Shown piece after piece: positions 7,465 to 13,098 of a DNA stretch of 13,776 nucleotides. Location of the stretch: NCBI GenBank assembly GCA_003315675.1, contig NIZU01000026.1:1-13776 (forward strand), read 5' to 3'. The position numbers were made by a program, and so were the translations under genes. The notes under the pieces were generated by a model. The model worked only from the letters and a program-made list of their open reading frames with translations. It did not search any database and was not told where the DNA came from. How positions within the stretch are numbered: the stretch's first letter is position 1; the number at the start of each line of letters is the position of its first letter. The DNA is from Methanocorpusculum sp. MCE. GTDB lineage: Archaea > Halobacteriota > Methanomicrobia > Methanomicrobiales > Methanocorpusculaceae.

Positions 7465-8985
7465 ATGAAAAAAGGTTATGGGTTAATACTGGGCTTGGCA
7501 GCATTTCTTATTCTGTTGTTTGCCCCAATTGATCCTGTCGTTTTACCGGTTGAAGCGCGCCTCGCAGCCGCCGTAACCGTTATGATGGCCATTTTTTGGA
7601 TTACCCAGCCGATTCCCATTGAGGCAACGGCCCTCATACCATTGGTTGCATTTCCTCTTATGGGAATTCTTACACCCACCGAAGCGGCAGTTCCATATGC
7701 GGATAAGGTTATTTTCCTCTTCCTCGGCGGTTTTATCATTGCCATGTCGATGCAGAGATGGGGACTCCATAAAAGGATTGCATTAAAAATTATCAATATC
7801 ACGGGAACAAGTCCAAGGCGCCTTATCCTCGGATTTATGATCGCTACGGCGTTTCTTTCGATGTGGATGTCAAATACCGCGACCGCGATGATGATGATCC
7901 CAATCGCGATCGCGATTGTCGCGACAGTCCTCCCGACAAAAGTGTTTTCGGAGATGGAACCTCCCCACAAAGCATTTGCCGGCTGCCTTGTTCTCGCCGT
8001 TGCCTATGCAGCCGGGGTTGGAGGCATCGGGACCATGATTGGAACGCCGGCAAACGGGATTCTGAGCGCACAGATGGCGCTTATTTTCCCGGAGAGCACA
8101 CCGATCGACTTCTTTACCTGGATGGAGTTTGGCGTTCCGTTCGTTATCGGAATGATTCTGATTATCTGGCTCTGGCTCACCAGAGTCGCCTATAAGAAGA
8201 TGCCGAATGTTCTCACCAATGCAAAAGAGGCACTGGATAAAGAGGTCAAAGAGTTAGGCCCGATGTCCCGCGGTGAAAAAAATACCCTCTTCGTTTTTGT
8301 TCTCACGGCATTCTGCTGGATCTTTTCGAAAAGCAAAGATTTCGGCGCATTCACCCTCCCAGGACTCGATGTTCTTATTCCAAGCATCAATGACTCGACG
8401 ATTGCCATTTTCGGTGCACTTCTGCTGTTCTTCCTCCCGATCAGTTGGAAAAAACAGGAATACACGATGAACTGGCAGTGGGCGGTTCGTATTCCCTGGG
8501 GTATTCTTCTTCTCTTCGGCGGAGGTATGTGTCTATCTGCCGCATTTATCAAGAGCGGGCTTGCCCAGACGATTGTAGGCTATCTGGAAGTGTTAAACGG
8601 AGTTCCGGTTCTTCTCATTGTCCTTGCAATCGCAGTTTTAGTGACGTTCCTAACTGAACTCACATCAAATACGGCCATTGCCTCGGTTATGATGCCGATT
8701 CTCGCAGTTACGGCGATCTCCCTCTCCGTGAATCCGCTGGTTCTTATGATGACCGCGGCAGTCTGTTCATCTCTTGCATTCATGCTTCCGGTAGCAACGC
8801 CACCGAATGCGATCGCCTTTGGTACGGAGTATGTGGAGATGAAGGATATTGTCACAGCCGGATGGTTCCTCAACCTGATAGGTATTGCAGTATTCACCAT
8901 CTTCGTCTTCACGATAGTATTGTGGGCATTCGGCATCACGCTTGATCTCCCGTCATGGGCACTTGCGTCAACCGTGAATATCTAA
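7465..8985 (+). CDS. DASS/SLC13-family sodium:anion symporter
   Basis: This integral membrane protein (506 aa, about 11 or more hydrophobic segments) belongs to the divalent anion:sodium symporters, which import dicarboxylates, citrate or sulfate with sodium. Its internal repeat shows in two Ser-Asn-Thr sodium and substrate motifs: MSNTATAMMMIPI (135-147) and TSNTAIASVMMPI (400-412), each near a re-entrant loop motif, IGTPANG (192-198) and ATPPNAIAFGT (444-454). A cytosolic linker lies at about 243-272. I prefer the ATG at 7465 because family members begin just before the first helix (GLILGLAAFLILLFA). An in-frame ATG at 7417 would add 16 residues, and neither start has a good ribosome site. 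A T7 run follows the stop. The substrate cannot be read from the sequence; a C4-dicarboxylate is a reasonable guess. It is divergent from prf1 and functionally unrelated to its neighbours. Confidence 0.92.
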   Translation: MKKGYGLILGLAAFLILLFAPIDPVVLPVEARLAAAVTVMMAIFWITQPIPIEATALIPLVAFPLMGILTPTEAAVPYADKVIFLFLGGFIIAMSMQRWGLHKRIALKIINITGTSPRRLILGFMIATAFLSMWMSNTATAMMMIPIAIAIVATVLPTKVFSEMEPPHKAFAGCLVLAVAYAAGVGGIGTMIGTPANGILSAQMALIFPESTPIDFFTWMEFGVPFVIGMILIIWLWLTRVAYKKMPNVLTNAKEALDKEVKELGPMSRGEKNTLFVFVLTAFCWIFSKSKDFGAFTLPGLDVLIPSINDSTIAIFGALLLFFLPISWKKQEYTMNWQWAVRIPWGILLLFGGGMCLSAAFIKSGLAQTIVGYLEVLNGVPVLLIVLAIAVLVTFLTELTSNTAIASVMMPILAVTAISLSVNPLVLMMTAAVCSSLAFMLPVATPPNAIAFGTEYVEMKDIVTAGWFLNLIGIAVFTIFVFTIVLWAFGITLDLPSWALASTVNI

Positions 8986-8987
8986 TC

Positions 8988-9017
8988 TTTTTTTCACCAA
9001 ACGAATCCGTTTTTTTT
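8988..9017 (+). terminator. oligo-T stops after the DASS transporter
   Basis: A run of seven T (8988-8994) starts 3 bases after the stop codon, and a run of eight T follows at 9010-9017. Archaeal RNA polymerase terminates at such oligo-T tracts without needing a stem. The rest of the gap up to the tRNA (9018-9161) holds nothing I can identify. Confidence 0.5.
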
Positions 9018-9161
9018 CAGTACGGTTTTTCTTACAAAAATACAAGACGCAAAGCCTGCACTGCGGGTGAAATTTCGCAAAAACCTTTTCGATGACCGAA
9101 CGATGCAGAAAAAGAGAGAACAAAAAGAATACCTTAAGATAATTGATAGGTAAAAACCGAG

Positions 9162-9233
9162 TGGACCCGGCGGGATTTGAACCCGCGGCATCTACGTTGC
9201 GAACGTAGCTATCTACCCCTGATATACGAGCCC
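9162..9233 (-). tRNA. tRNA-Ala, anticodon CGC
   Basis: The minus strand folds as a full cloverleaf. The acceptor is GGGCTCG with CGGGTCC and discriminator A. The D stem is TATC/GATA with loop AGGGGTA. The anticodon stem is CTACG/CGTAG with loop TTCGCAA. The variable loop is ATGCC. The T arm is GCGGG, loop TTCAAAT, CCCGC. The anticodon is CGC, which reads GCG. The acceptor contains the G3:U70 wobble pair, the universal alanine identity element, which supports the call independently. CCA is not encoded. The transcript likely stops at the T5 tract complementary to 9152-9156. Confidence 0.95.
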
Positions 9234-9247
9234 TGAAATATCTTTAG

Positions 9248-9264
9248 TATATAGGATAAAATCC
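9248..9264 (-). promoter_or_regulatory. TATA-like promoter of tRNA-Ala
   Basis: On the minus strand, AT-rich sequence reading TTTTATCC followed by TATATA lies about 15-30 bases upstream of the tRNA 5' end. This is the right distance and composition for an archaeal TATA box. The exact element is uncertain. Confidence 0.4.
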
Positions 9265-9305
9265 ATATTAACTCTATGGTATCATCACCTGAAAAGTTCG
9301 GTGAG

Positions 9306-9346
9306 AAAAAAATATTCGGGAGATTGTGAGATTAGAGAATAATCTC
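9306..9346 (-). terminator. tfb terminator overlapping the stop codon
   Basis: On the minus strand GAGATTA (9346-9340) pairs perfectly with TAATCTC (9334-9328) around a 5-base loop. The stem includes the tfb stop codon. A T7 run follows about 15 bases downstream (9313-9306). Hairpin plus T-run fits a transcription stop. Confidence 0.55.
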
Positions 9347-10354
9347 TATATCCAGTTGTTCAGCCAGTTCCTTGTATCTGTTACGGATCGTAACTTCCGT
9401 CACGCCTGCCACGTCCGCAACTTCGCGCTGGGTTCGGCGTTCTCCGGAAAGGATCGAGGAGATGTAGATCGCTGCTGCTGCAACGCCGGTCGGACCACGT
9501 CCGCTCGTAAGTTCACGCTCGCCTGCCTGTTTTAAGATCTCCATAGCACGGGACTGGACCTCGCCTTTCAGACCGAGACCGGAACAGAATCTTGGAACAT
9601 AGTCGCCGGCGGAAGTCGGGAGAAGTTTCAACCCAAGTTCACGGGAGATGAAACGGTAGGTCCTGCCGATCTCTTTTCTGGAGACACGCGACACTTCCGC
9701 GATCTCGTCAAGCGTTCTTGGAACATTACACTGACGGCAGGCTGCATACAACGCAGCTGCTGCAACGCCCTCGATACTTCTTCCGCGAATCAGATTCTTA
9801 TCGACGGCGTCACGGTAAACGACTGCTGCGGTCTCGCGGACGTTTCGGGGAAGACCAAGAGCAGACGCCATACGATCGAGTTCGGAAAGAGCGAACGCCA
9901 GATTACGCTCGGTCGCATTGGAAACTCTGATACGGCGCTGCCATTTTCTCAGACGATATAACTGGGCCCGGTTCTTGGACGAGATCGCACGCCCGTAACT
10001 GTCACGGTTTCTCCAGTCGATCATGGTAGAAAGACCTTTATCATGGATCGTAAAGGTCATCGGCGCACCGACACGGGATCTCTTCATCCGCTGATCATGA
10101 TCAAACGCACGCCATTCCGGCCCGCGGTCAATGAAATCGTCATCTAAAACAAGACCGCAGTGCTGACAGACGAGCTCTGCACGCTCATAATCATGAACGA
10201 GCTGCTTGCTCCCGCACTCTGGACAGACTGCCGCCGTCGCATCATTTCCGCCCTGCTTCTCCTTTTCCCTCGTAACGAGCGTCGTTTCCTGACGCTGTTT
10301 CATTTTTTCTCTATCTGCTCGTAGCTGTTTCAGTTTTTCAATTTCAGTTTCCAT
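9332..10354 (-). CDS. tfb: transcription initiation factor TFB (TFIIB homologue)
   Basis: TFB binds the TBP-TATA complex and the BRE, and recruits RNA polymerase at archaeal promoters. The 340-aa product has a charged helical N-terminal extension (1-42), a zinc ribbon with C44, C47, C63 and C66 (CPECGS and VCQHCG), then the B-reader with [14 protein letters not shown] (76-89). Two cyclin repeats follow, with [15 protein letters not shown] in the first and [15 protein letters not shown] in the second. The final helix-turn-helix ([20 protein letters not shown]) reads the BRE. It lies 27 bases after gar1 on the same strand and probably shares its transcript. The ATG at 10354 has only weak ribosome-site character. 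The extension before the zinc ribbon is about 30-40 residues longer than in minimal TFBs and may be normal for this lineage. Confidence 0.97.
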   Translation of the reverse strand: METEIEKLKQLRADREKMKQRQETTLVTREKEKQGGNDATAAVCPECGSKQLVHDYERAELVCQHCGLVLDDDFIDRGPEWRAFDHDQRMKRSRVGAPMTFTIHDKGLSTMIDWRNRDSYGRAISSKNRAQLYRLRKWQRRIRVSNATERNLAFALSELDRMASALGLPRNVRETAAVVYRDAVDKNLIRGRSIEGVAAAALYAACRQCNVPRTLDEIAEVSRVSRKEIGRTYRFISRELGLKLLPTSAGDYVPRFCSGLGLKGEVQSRAMEILKQAGERELTSGRGPTGVAAAAIYISSILSGERRTQREVADVAGVTEVTIRNRYKELAEQLDIEIIL

Positions 10355-10381
10355 GATTATAAGATCTTTTTAATCTACGGA

Positions 10382-10687
10382 TTAACGCCGATTTGCGCGC
10401 ATATCGCGGCCATATTTGTGAGGTGAAGTTCTTCTGGGTTTTTCCGGCCTGGTTTCGGGGATGACATACAGTTTGTCTCCTGCATGCACACCGGCAGACG
10501 AATCGGTGCTGCATAACACAGTCAGATACGGTCTTGAAACGCTCCCGTACAGGTCAACAATTTTACCAACTGATCTGTTTTGTTCATCTGCAACCTCCGT
10601 ACAAAGCGGAGGAAGCTGACCGGCATCACTTTCAACAATCAGCAACCGTCGCCCAAGACGGGATACAACATTCCCTGCAAATTTCAC
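10382..10687 (-). CDS. H/ACA RNA-protein complex subunit Gar1
   Basis: Archaeal Gar1 is a small beta-barrel subunit of the H/ACA pseudouridylation complex with Cbf5, Nop10 and L7Ae. It binds Cbf5 and helps release substrate RNA. The 101-residue product shows the family's hallmark VGKIVDLYGSVSRPYLTVL (40-58), a preceding strand pair (GNVVSRLGRRLLIV) and a basic tail (RPEKPRRTSPHKYGRD and on) typical for RNA binding. It starts at GTG 10687 with GAGGT at 10699-10695 and 7-base spacing. It is the first gene before tfb on this strand, an arrangement that links RNA modification to transcription initiation. Confidence 0.85.
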   Translation of the reverse strand: MKFAGNVVSRLGRRLLIVESDAGQLPPLCTEVADEQNRSVGKIVDLYGSVSRPYLTVLCSTDSSAGVHAGDKLYVIPETRPEKPRRTSPHKYGRDMRANRR

Positions 10688-10748
10688 AAATCAAACCTCG
10701 ATGACTACAAATAGAAAGTCAAGCAATCCGTGGAATGCAAACCACAGA

Positions 10749-10790
10749 GTATTTATGCATAATATAATATGTAAGAAGTACTATAAATAC
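10749..10790 (-). promoter_or_regulatory. probable gar1-tfb promoter within an 8-bp inverted repeat
   Basis: GTATTTAT (10749-10756) and ATAAATAC (10783-10790) are perfect inverted copies about 60-100 bases upstream of gar1. The first, read on the minus strand as ATAAATAC, resembles a TATA box and would give a leader of about 35-40 bases. The second creates a TATAAATA on the plus strand (10782-10789). The symmetry could be an operator or simply two facing TATA elements. Confidence 0.4.
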
Positions 10791-10815
10791 ATCCCCCACA
10801 ATACTAAAATATAAA

Positions 10816-11460
10816 TTAGAGGGACAGAATCTCTGCGGAAGTGAGGGAAAGAACCTTTTTTGCCTCGTCTTCGCTCATACCTGCCCCGCGTGCGACCAGA
10901 CCGCGCATTTTTTCGTTTATTATATCATCCGGGCCGTGAATGTCCGACTGGACCACAACGCCGGCCCCCGCGCGGCGCGCGGACGCAAGAACGTGGCCAT
11001 TTGCCTTATTGTGCCCGTTCCTTGAGGTGATCTCCAGAAACACACCGTTCTTTGCTGCAAGTAAAGCCTCTTCCTCGGAGATCATTCCCGGGTGAGCCAG
11101 AATATCCACATCTGGACAGGTCACTGCCGCCAGATTTGTCCCGGGAGCAACCGGCTCGGTGATCGTTTCCCCGTGAACGATTACCACTTCCGCACCGAGA
11201 GACCTGGCATACTTCGCAAGGTCGGCGATCTCGGCCGGAGGTACGTGCGTGATCTCGACACCGGTAAAAAGCCTTACGCCGTACAACGCTGCGGACCGTT
11301 TCACCTTCTCCTGAGACGCGATAAGCAATTCCACATTGGAGAAATCCGCATGATCGGCGATCGCCATCTCCGTATATCCGGCAACTGCCATCCGGCGGAT
11401 CAGTTCGGTCGGGATCAGTTCGCCGTCGCTCATCGTTGTATGACAGTGAAAATCGTACAT
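10816..11460 (-). CDS. PHP-domain metal-dependent phosphoesterase
   Basis: This 214-aa PHP-family protein is of the kind labelled histidinol-phosphatase-like in methanogen genomes. All the metal ligands expected of an active enzyme are present: H5 and H7 in DFHCHT, S11-D12-G13-E14, D36 and H37 in ADHAD, E69 in GVEIT, H96 in VIVHGE, H123 in LAHPG, and D173 and H175 in SDIHG. It is probably a cytoplasmic phosphoesterase, substrate unknown. A true histidinol phosphatase is possible but usually larger. RNase P subunit Rpp30 shares the fold but lacks these ligands, so I rejected that name. The ATG at 11460 lies 2 bases after the SRP19 stop, so the two are co-translated. The co-expressed neighbours (SRP19, gar1, tfb) do not suggest amino-acid synthesis. 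Confidence 0.88.
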   Translation of the reverse strand: MYDFHCHTTMSDGELIPTELIRRMAVAGYTEMAIADHADFSNVELLIASQEKVKRSAALYGVRLFTGVEITHVPPAEIADLAKYARSLGAEVVIVHGETITEPVAPGTNLAAVTCPDVDILAHPGMISEEEALLAAKNGVFLEITSRNGHNKANGHVLASARRAGAGVVVQSDIHGPDDIINEKMRGLVARGAGMSEDEAKKVLSLTSAEILSL

Positions 11461-11462
11461 GC

Positions 11463-11735
11463 TTACTTCCCGCCGAGTTTTCCGGCGATGGATTTCAGAA
11501 GATCTTCTTTGGATCCGGCATACTCCACGCGAATACGTCCGCCGGACTTATACCACTGCGCCGGATGATGGGCATCGCGTTCCTCATCAAGAACAGAGAC
11601 TCCGCATACTTTTGCAGCGCGGGAGAGCATAGCCATATTCGGAGCGGGAACAGCCAGACTCTTTGCTACACGCCGACCCCCGGCACGGGTCAGAGAGGCA
11701 TCAAAATAACACGGGTAAAGAAAACGAATTGCCAT
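11463..11735 (-). CDS. srp19: signal recognition particle 19 kDa protein SRP19
   Basis: SRP19 binds the SRP RNA S domain and promotes SRP54 assembly, allowing targeting of membrane proteins. The 90-aa product has the family's opening RFLYPCYFDASLTRAGGRRVAK (from residue 4; compare the usual wP-YiDs-kSr-eGRrvpk), followed by APNMAMLSRAAKVCGV, the buried W61 in HHPAQWYKSGGRIRVEY, and a lysine-rich end (KSIAGKLGGK). I chose the ATG at 11735; the open frame continues upstream to 11792 but with no family similarity. No Shine-Dalgarno sequence precedes it. A perfect 11-bp helix arm ends 6 bases upstream, so translation may depend on that structure or on a leaderless or short-leader mRNA. The gene starts a probable operon with the PHP gene. 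Confidence 0.88.
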   Translation of the reverse strand: MAIRFLYPCYFDASLTRAGGRRVAKSLAVPAPNMAMLSRAAKVCGVSVLDEERDAHHPAQWYKSGGRIRVEYAGSKEDLLKSIAGKLGGK

Positions 11736-11741
11736 TAGTAC

Positions 11742-11832
11742 TAGTATGTGATGTGAAAGCCAAAATGGCTTTCGTGCCGGAGAGATTGCCAAAACCCATA
11801 TCCCACCCGAGATGGTTTTGGATCACATACTA
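11742..11832. ncRNA. candidate structured RNA: compact three-way junction
   Basis: TAGTATGTGAT (11742-11752) and ATCACATACTA (11822-11832) form a perfect 11-bp closing helix. Inside it, GAAAGCC (11755-11761) pairs with GGCTTTC (11767-11773) around AAAAT. A second arm pairs 11789-11794 plus 11796-11799 with 11812-11821 (10 bp, one bulged C at 11795). Read as plus-strand RNA, two extra G-U pairs (53 with 75, 54 with 74) make the first arm abut the closing helix directly. The second arm also abuts it, leaving one 13-base linker (11776-11788). On the minus strand those two pairs become A-C mismatches. It could be an independent RNA, the 5' leader of SRP19 (minus), or a DNA element with terminal repeats. 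I recognise no known family. The strand is undecided. Confidence 0.5.
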
Positions 11833-11844
11833 AATTTCAATATC

Positions 11845-11861
11845 GTGTGACTCACTCACAC
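11845..11861. promoter_or_regulatory. possible operator, inverted repeat upstream of hypB
   Basis: GTGTGA (11845-11850) and TCACAC (11856-11861) are a perfect 6-bp inverted repeat with a 5-base spacer. The site is about 20-35 bases upstream of the hypB TATA element and also lies in the SRP19 upstream region. Its symmetry suits a dimeric regulator. A nickel regulator would make sense for hypB but is only a guess. Confidence 0.3.
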
Positions 11862-11880
11862 TCTACAATATATGCGTATC

Positions 11881-11886
11881 TATAAA
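11881..11886 (+). promoter_or_regulatory. TATA box of hypB, implying a leaderless mRNA
   Basis: TATAAA at 11881-11886 is centred about 27 bases before the hypB ATG (11911). Archaeal transcription starts about 25-27 bases after the TATA centre, so the mRNA would begin at or next to the start codon. This agrees with the lack of any Shine-Dalgarno sequence. Confidence 0.5.
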
Positions 11887-11910
11887 CATGAAAAACCACA
11901 ATAGTATTGT

Positions 11911-12558
11911 ATGCATCACGTGGATGTTCACATGGAAGCCGAGATATACGGCGCAAACAACCGTCTGGCAGAGCACAATGCGGAGCACTTCAAAGCCCAC
12001 AACGTTCGGGCATTCGATCTCCTTGGAGCGATCGGATCAGGAAAGACCTCATTAATCGAAAAGATCGTTCCCGAACTCAAATCAAGAGGCAAAGTCTCGG
12101 CAGCAATTGCCGGAGATGTGTACGGCGATGATGATTTCCAGCGGATCATCAAAACCGGAATAATCTCATTCAACGCAAACACCGGCAAGGAATGCCATCT
12201 GGATGCCCACCTTGTCCATCACGCCCTCGACCACATGGATCTTGACGACGTCGATATCGTCTTCATCGAAAATGTTGGAAACATGGTCTGCCCGACCGAC
12301 TTCAAACTCGGTGCGGAGAAACGGATCGTCGTCATCTCGACCACCGAAGGCGACGATGTGGTTAACAAGCACCCGATGATGTTTCGGGACTGTCAGATCG
12401 CCATCATAAACAAAGTTGACTTAGCAGAGGCGGTCGGCTGCAATGTCGAGAGAATGGTTCAGGATATCAAACGCTACAATCCGGAGATGCTCATCATCAA
12501 GACCAACCTAAAGAAAGGAGAAGGGGTCAAAGAGATCGCCGACGCCATCCTTGCCTAA
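11911..12558 (+). CDS. hypB: hydrogenase nickel incorporation GTPase HypB
   Basis: HypB is a SIMIBI-class GTPase that, with HypA, delivers nickel to the large subunit of [NiFe] hydrogenases, which are central to methanogenesis. The 215-aa product contains Walker A GAIGSGKT (39-46), GDVYGDDD (68-75), the conserved TGKECHLDAH (91-100) with the metal-binding C95 and H96, ENVGNMVCP (120-128) with the second metal cysteine C127, and the guanine-specificity NKVD (167-170). The N-terminus has only three His (H2, H3, H7) and no CxxCGC metal site, so it is the short archaeal form without a nickel-storage region. The start at ATG 11911 gives a canonical archaeal N-terminus (MHHVDVH) and fits a leaderless transcript from the TATA at 11881. 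hypA is not adjacent. Confidence 0.96.
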   Translation: MHHVDVHMEAEIYGANNRLAEHNAEHFKAHNVRAFDLLGAIGSGKTSLIEKIVPELKSRGKVSAAIAGDVYGDDDFQRIIKTGIISFNANTGKECHLDAHLVHHALDHMDLDDVDIVFIENVGNMVCPTDFKLGAEKRIVVISTTEGDDVVNKHPMMFRDCQIAIINKVDLAEAVGCNVERMVQDIKRYNPEMLIIKTNLKKGEGVKEIADAILA

Positions 12559-12563
12559 ACGGA

Positions 12564-12667
12564 TTTAAATATCGGTAGAACCAACACATATAGGACTCTG
12601 GAAAAGACTGATGCCCGGGATACCCGGACGTTAATCAGAGATACAAATTTAGGAGATATTAAACAAA
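12564..12667 (+). promoter_or_regulatory. rps8e promoter and structured leader
   Basis: A TATA element, TTTAAATA (12564-12571), predicts transcription from about 12594 and a leader of some 75 bases. The leader folds: CTGAT (12608-12612) pairs with ATCAG (12634-12638), enclosing a GC-rich hairpin of CCGGG (12615-12619) and CCCGG (12623-12627) around ATA. An alternative pairing, CTCTG (12596-12600) with CAGAG (12636-12640), excludes the CTGAT-ATCAG stem. A seven-codon ORF (MPGIPGR, 12611-12634) lies inside the stem. GGAG at 12652-12655 is the likely ribosome site for rps8e. Confidence 0.45.
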
Positions 12668-13045
12668 ATGCTTTGGCAAGGTAAATCAGTAAGAAAAGCG
12701 ACCGGCGGTCGCTATCACGCATCCCGCGGAAAGAAACGGTTCGAGATCGGAAGATCCCCGGCAGACACCACCATCGGAATCACCCGCGTAAAGACCATCC
12801 GCGTAACCGGTGGAAACACCAAAGTCCGCGCACTCCGCTGCGAGTTTGCAAACGTCAGCGACAAGAAGACCGGAAAAGTTCAGAAGGTTAAGATCAACTC
12901 TGTTGCAGAAAATGCAGCAAACCCGAACTACGTCCGCCGTAACCTCATGACCAAGGGAGCAATCATCACGACCGAACTTGGAAAAGCACAGATTGTCAGC
13001 CGCCCGGGTCAGGATGGCGTTATCAACGCAGTCCTGATCGAATAA
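12668..13045 (+). CDS. rps8e: 30S ribosomal protein S8e
   Basis: S8e is a small-subunit ribosomal protein found in archaea and eukaryotes. The 125-aa product has the usual archaeal length. Its start, MLWQGKSVRKATGGRYHASRGKKRFEIGR, is the diagnostic N-terminus. The middle contains ITRVKTIRVTGGNTKVRALR, and VAENAANPNYVRRNLMTKGAII with TELGKAQIVSRPGQDGVINA are the conserved C-terminal blocks. It is rich in Lys and Arg, as expected for rRNA binding. ATG 12668 is preceded by GGAG with a rather long 12-base spacing. It follows hypB on the same strand after 109 bases but has its own TATA, so it is probably a separate transcript. Confidence 0.97.
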   Translation: MLWQGKSVRKATGGRYHASRGKKRFEIGRSPADTTIGITRVKTIRVTGGNTKVRALRCEFANVSDKKTGKVQKVKINSVAENAANPNYVRRNLMTKGAIITTELGKAQIVSRPGQDGVINAVLIE

Positions 13046-13069
13046 AAATAGAGAATATCTATCAACCCA

Positions 13070-13076
13070 TTTTTTT
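13070..13076 (+). terminator. oligo-T stop after rps8e
   Basis: A T7 run lies 25 bases past the rps8e stop codon and 22 bases before the right IS copy. It suits archaeal oligo-T termination. No strong hairpin is seen. Confidence 0.45.
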
Positions 13077-13098
13077 AACGCGAATCATGATTTAAGGA

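Noticed and set aside
8994..9191. 65-codon minus-strand ORF between the transporter and tRNA
   Set aside because: It reads through the tRNA 3' end and oligo-T tracts, has no ribosome site, and the MPRVQIPPGP start is the tRNA T-arm translated.
10816..11460. RNase P subunit Rpp30 (rnp3)
   Set aside because: The fold and neighbourhood invite this name, but the full set of PHP metal ligands (H5, H7, H37, E69, H123, D173, H175) is present. Rpp30 lacks these, and the sequence does not match its N-terminus.
11742..11832. H/ACA or C/D guide RNA, or SRP RNA
   Set aside because: There is no pseudouridylation pocket with an ACA tail, no C and D box pair, and the length is far below archaeal SRP RNA.
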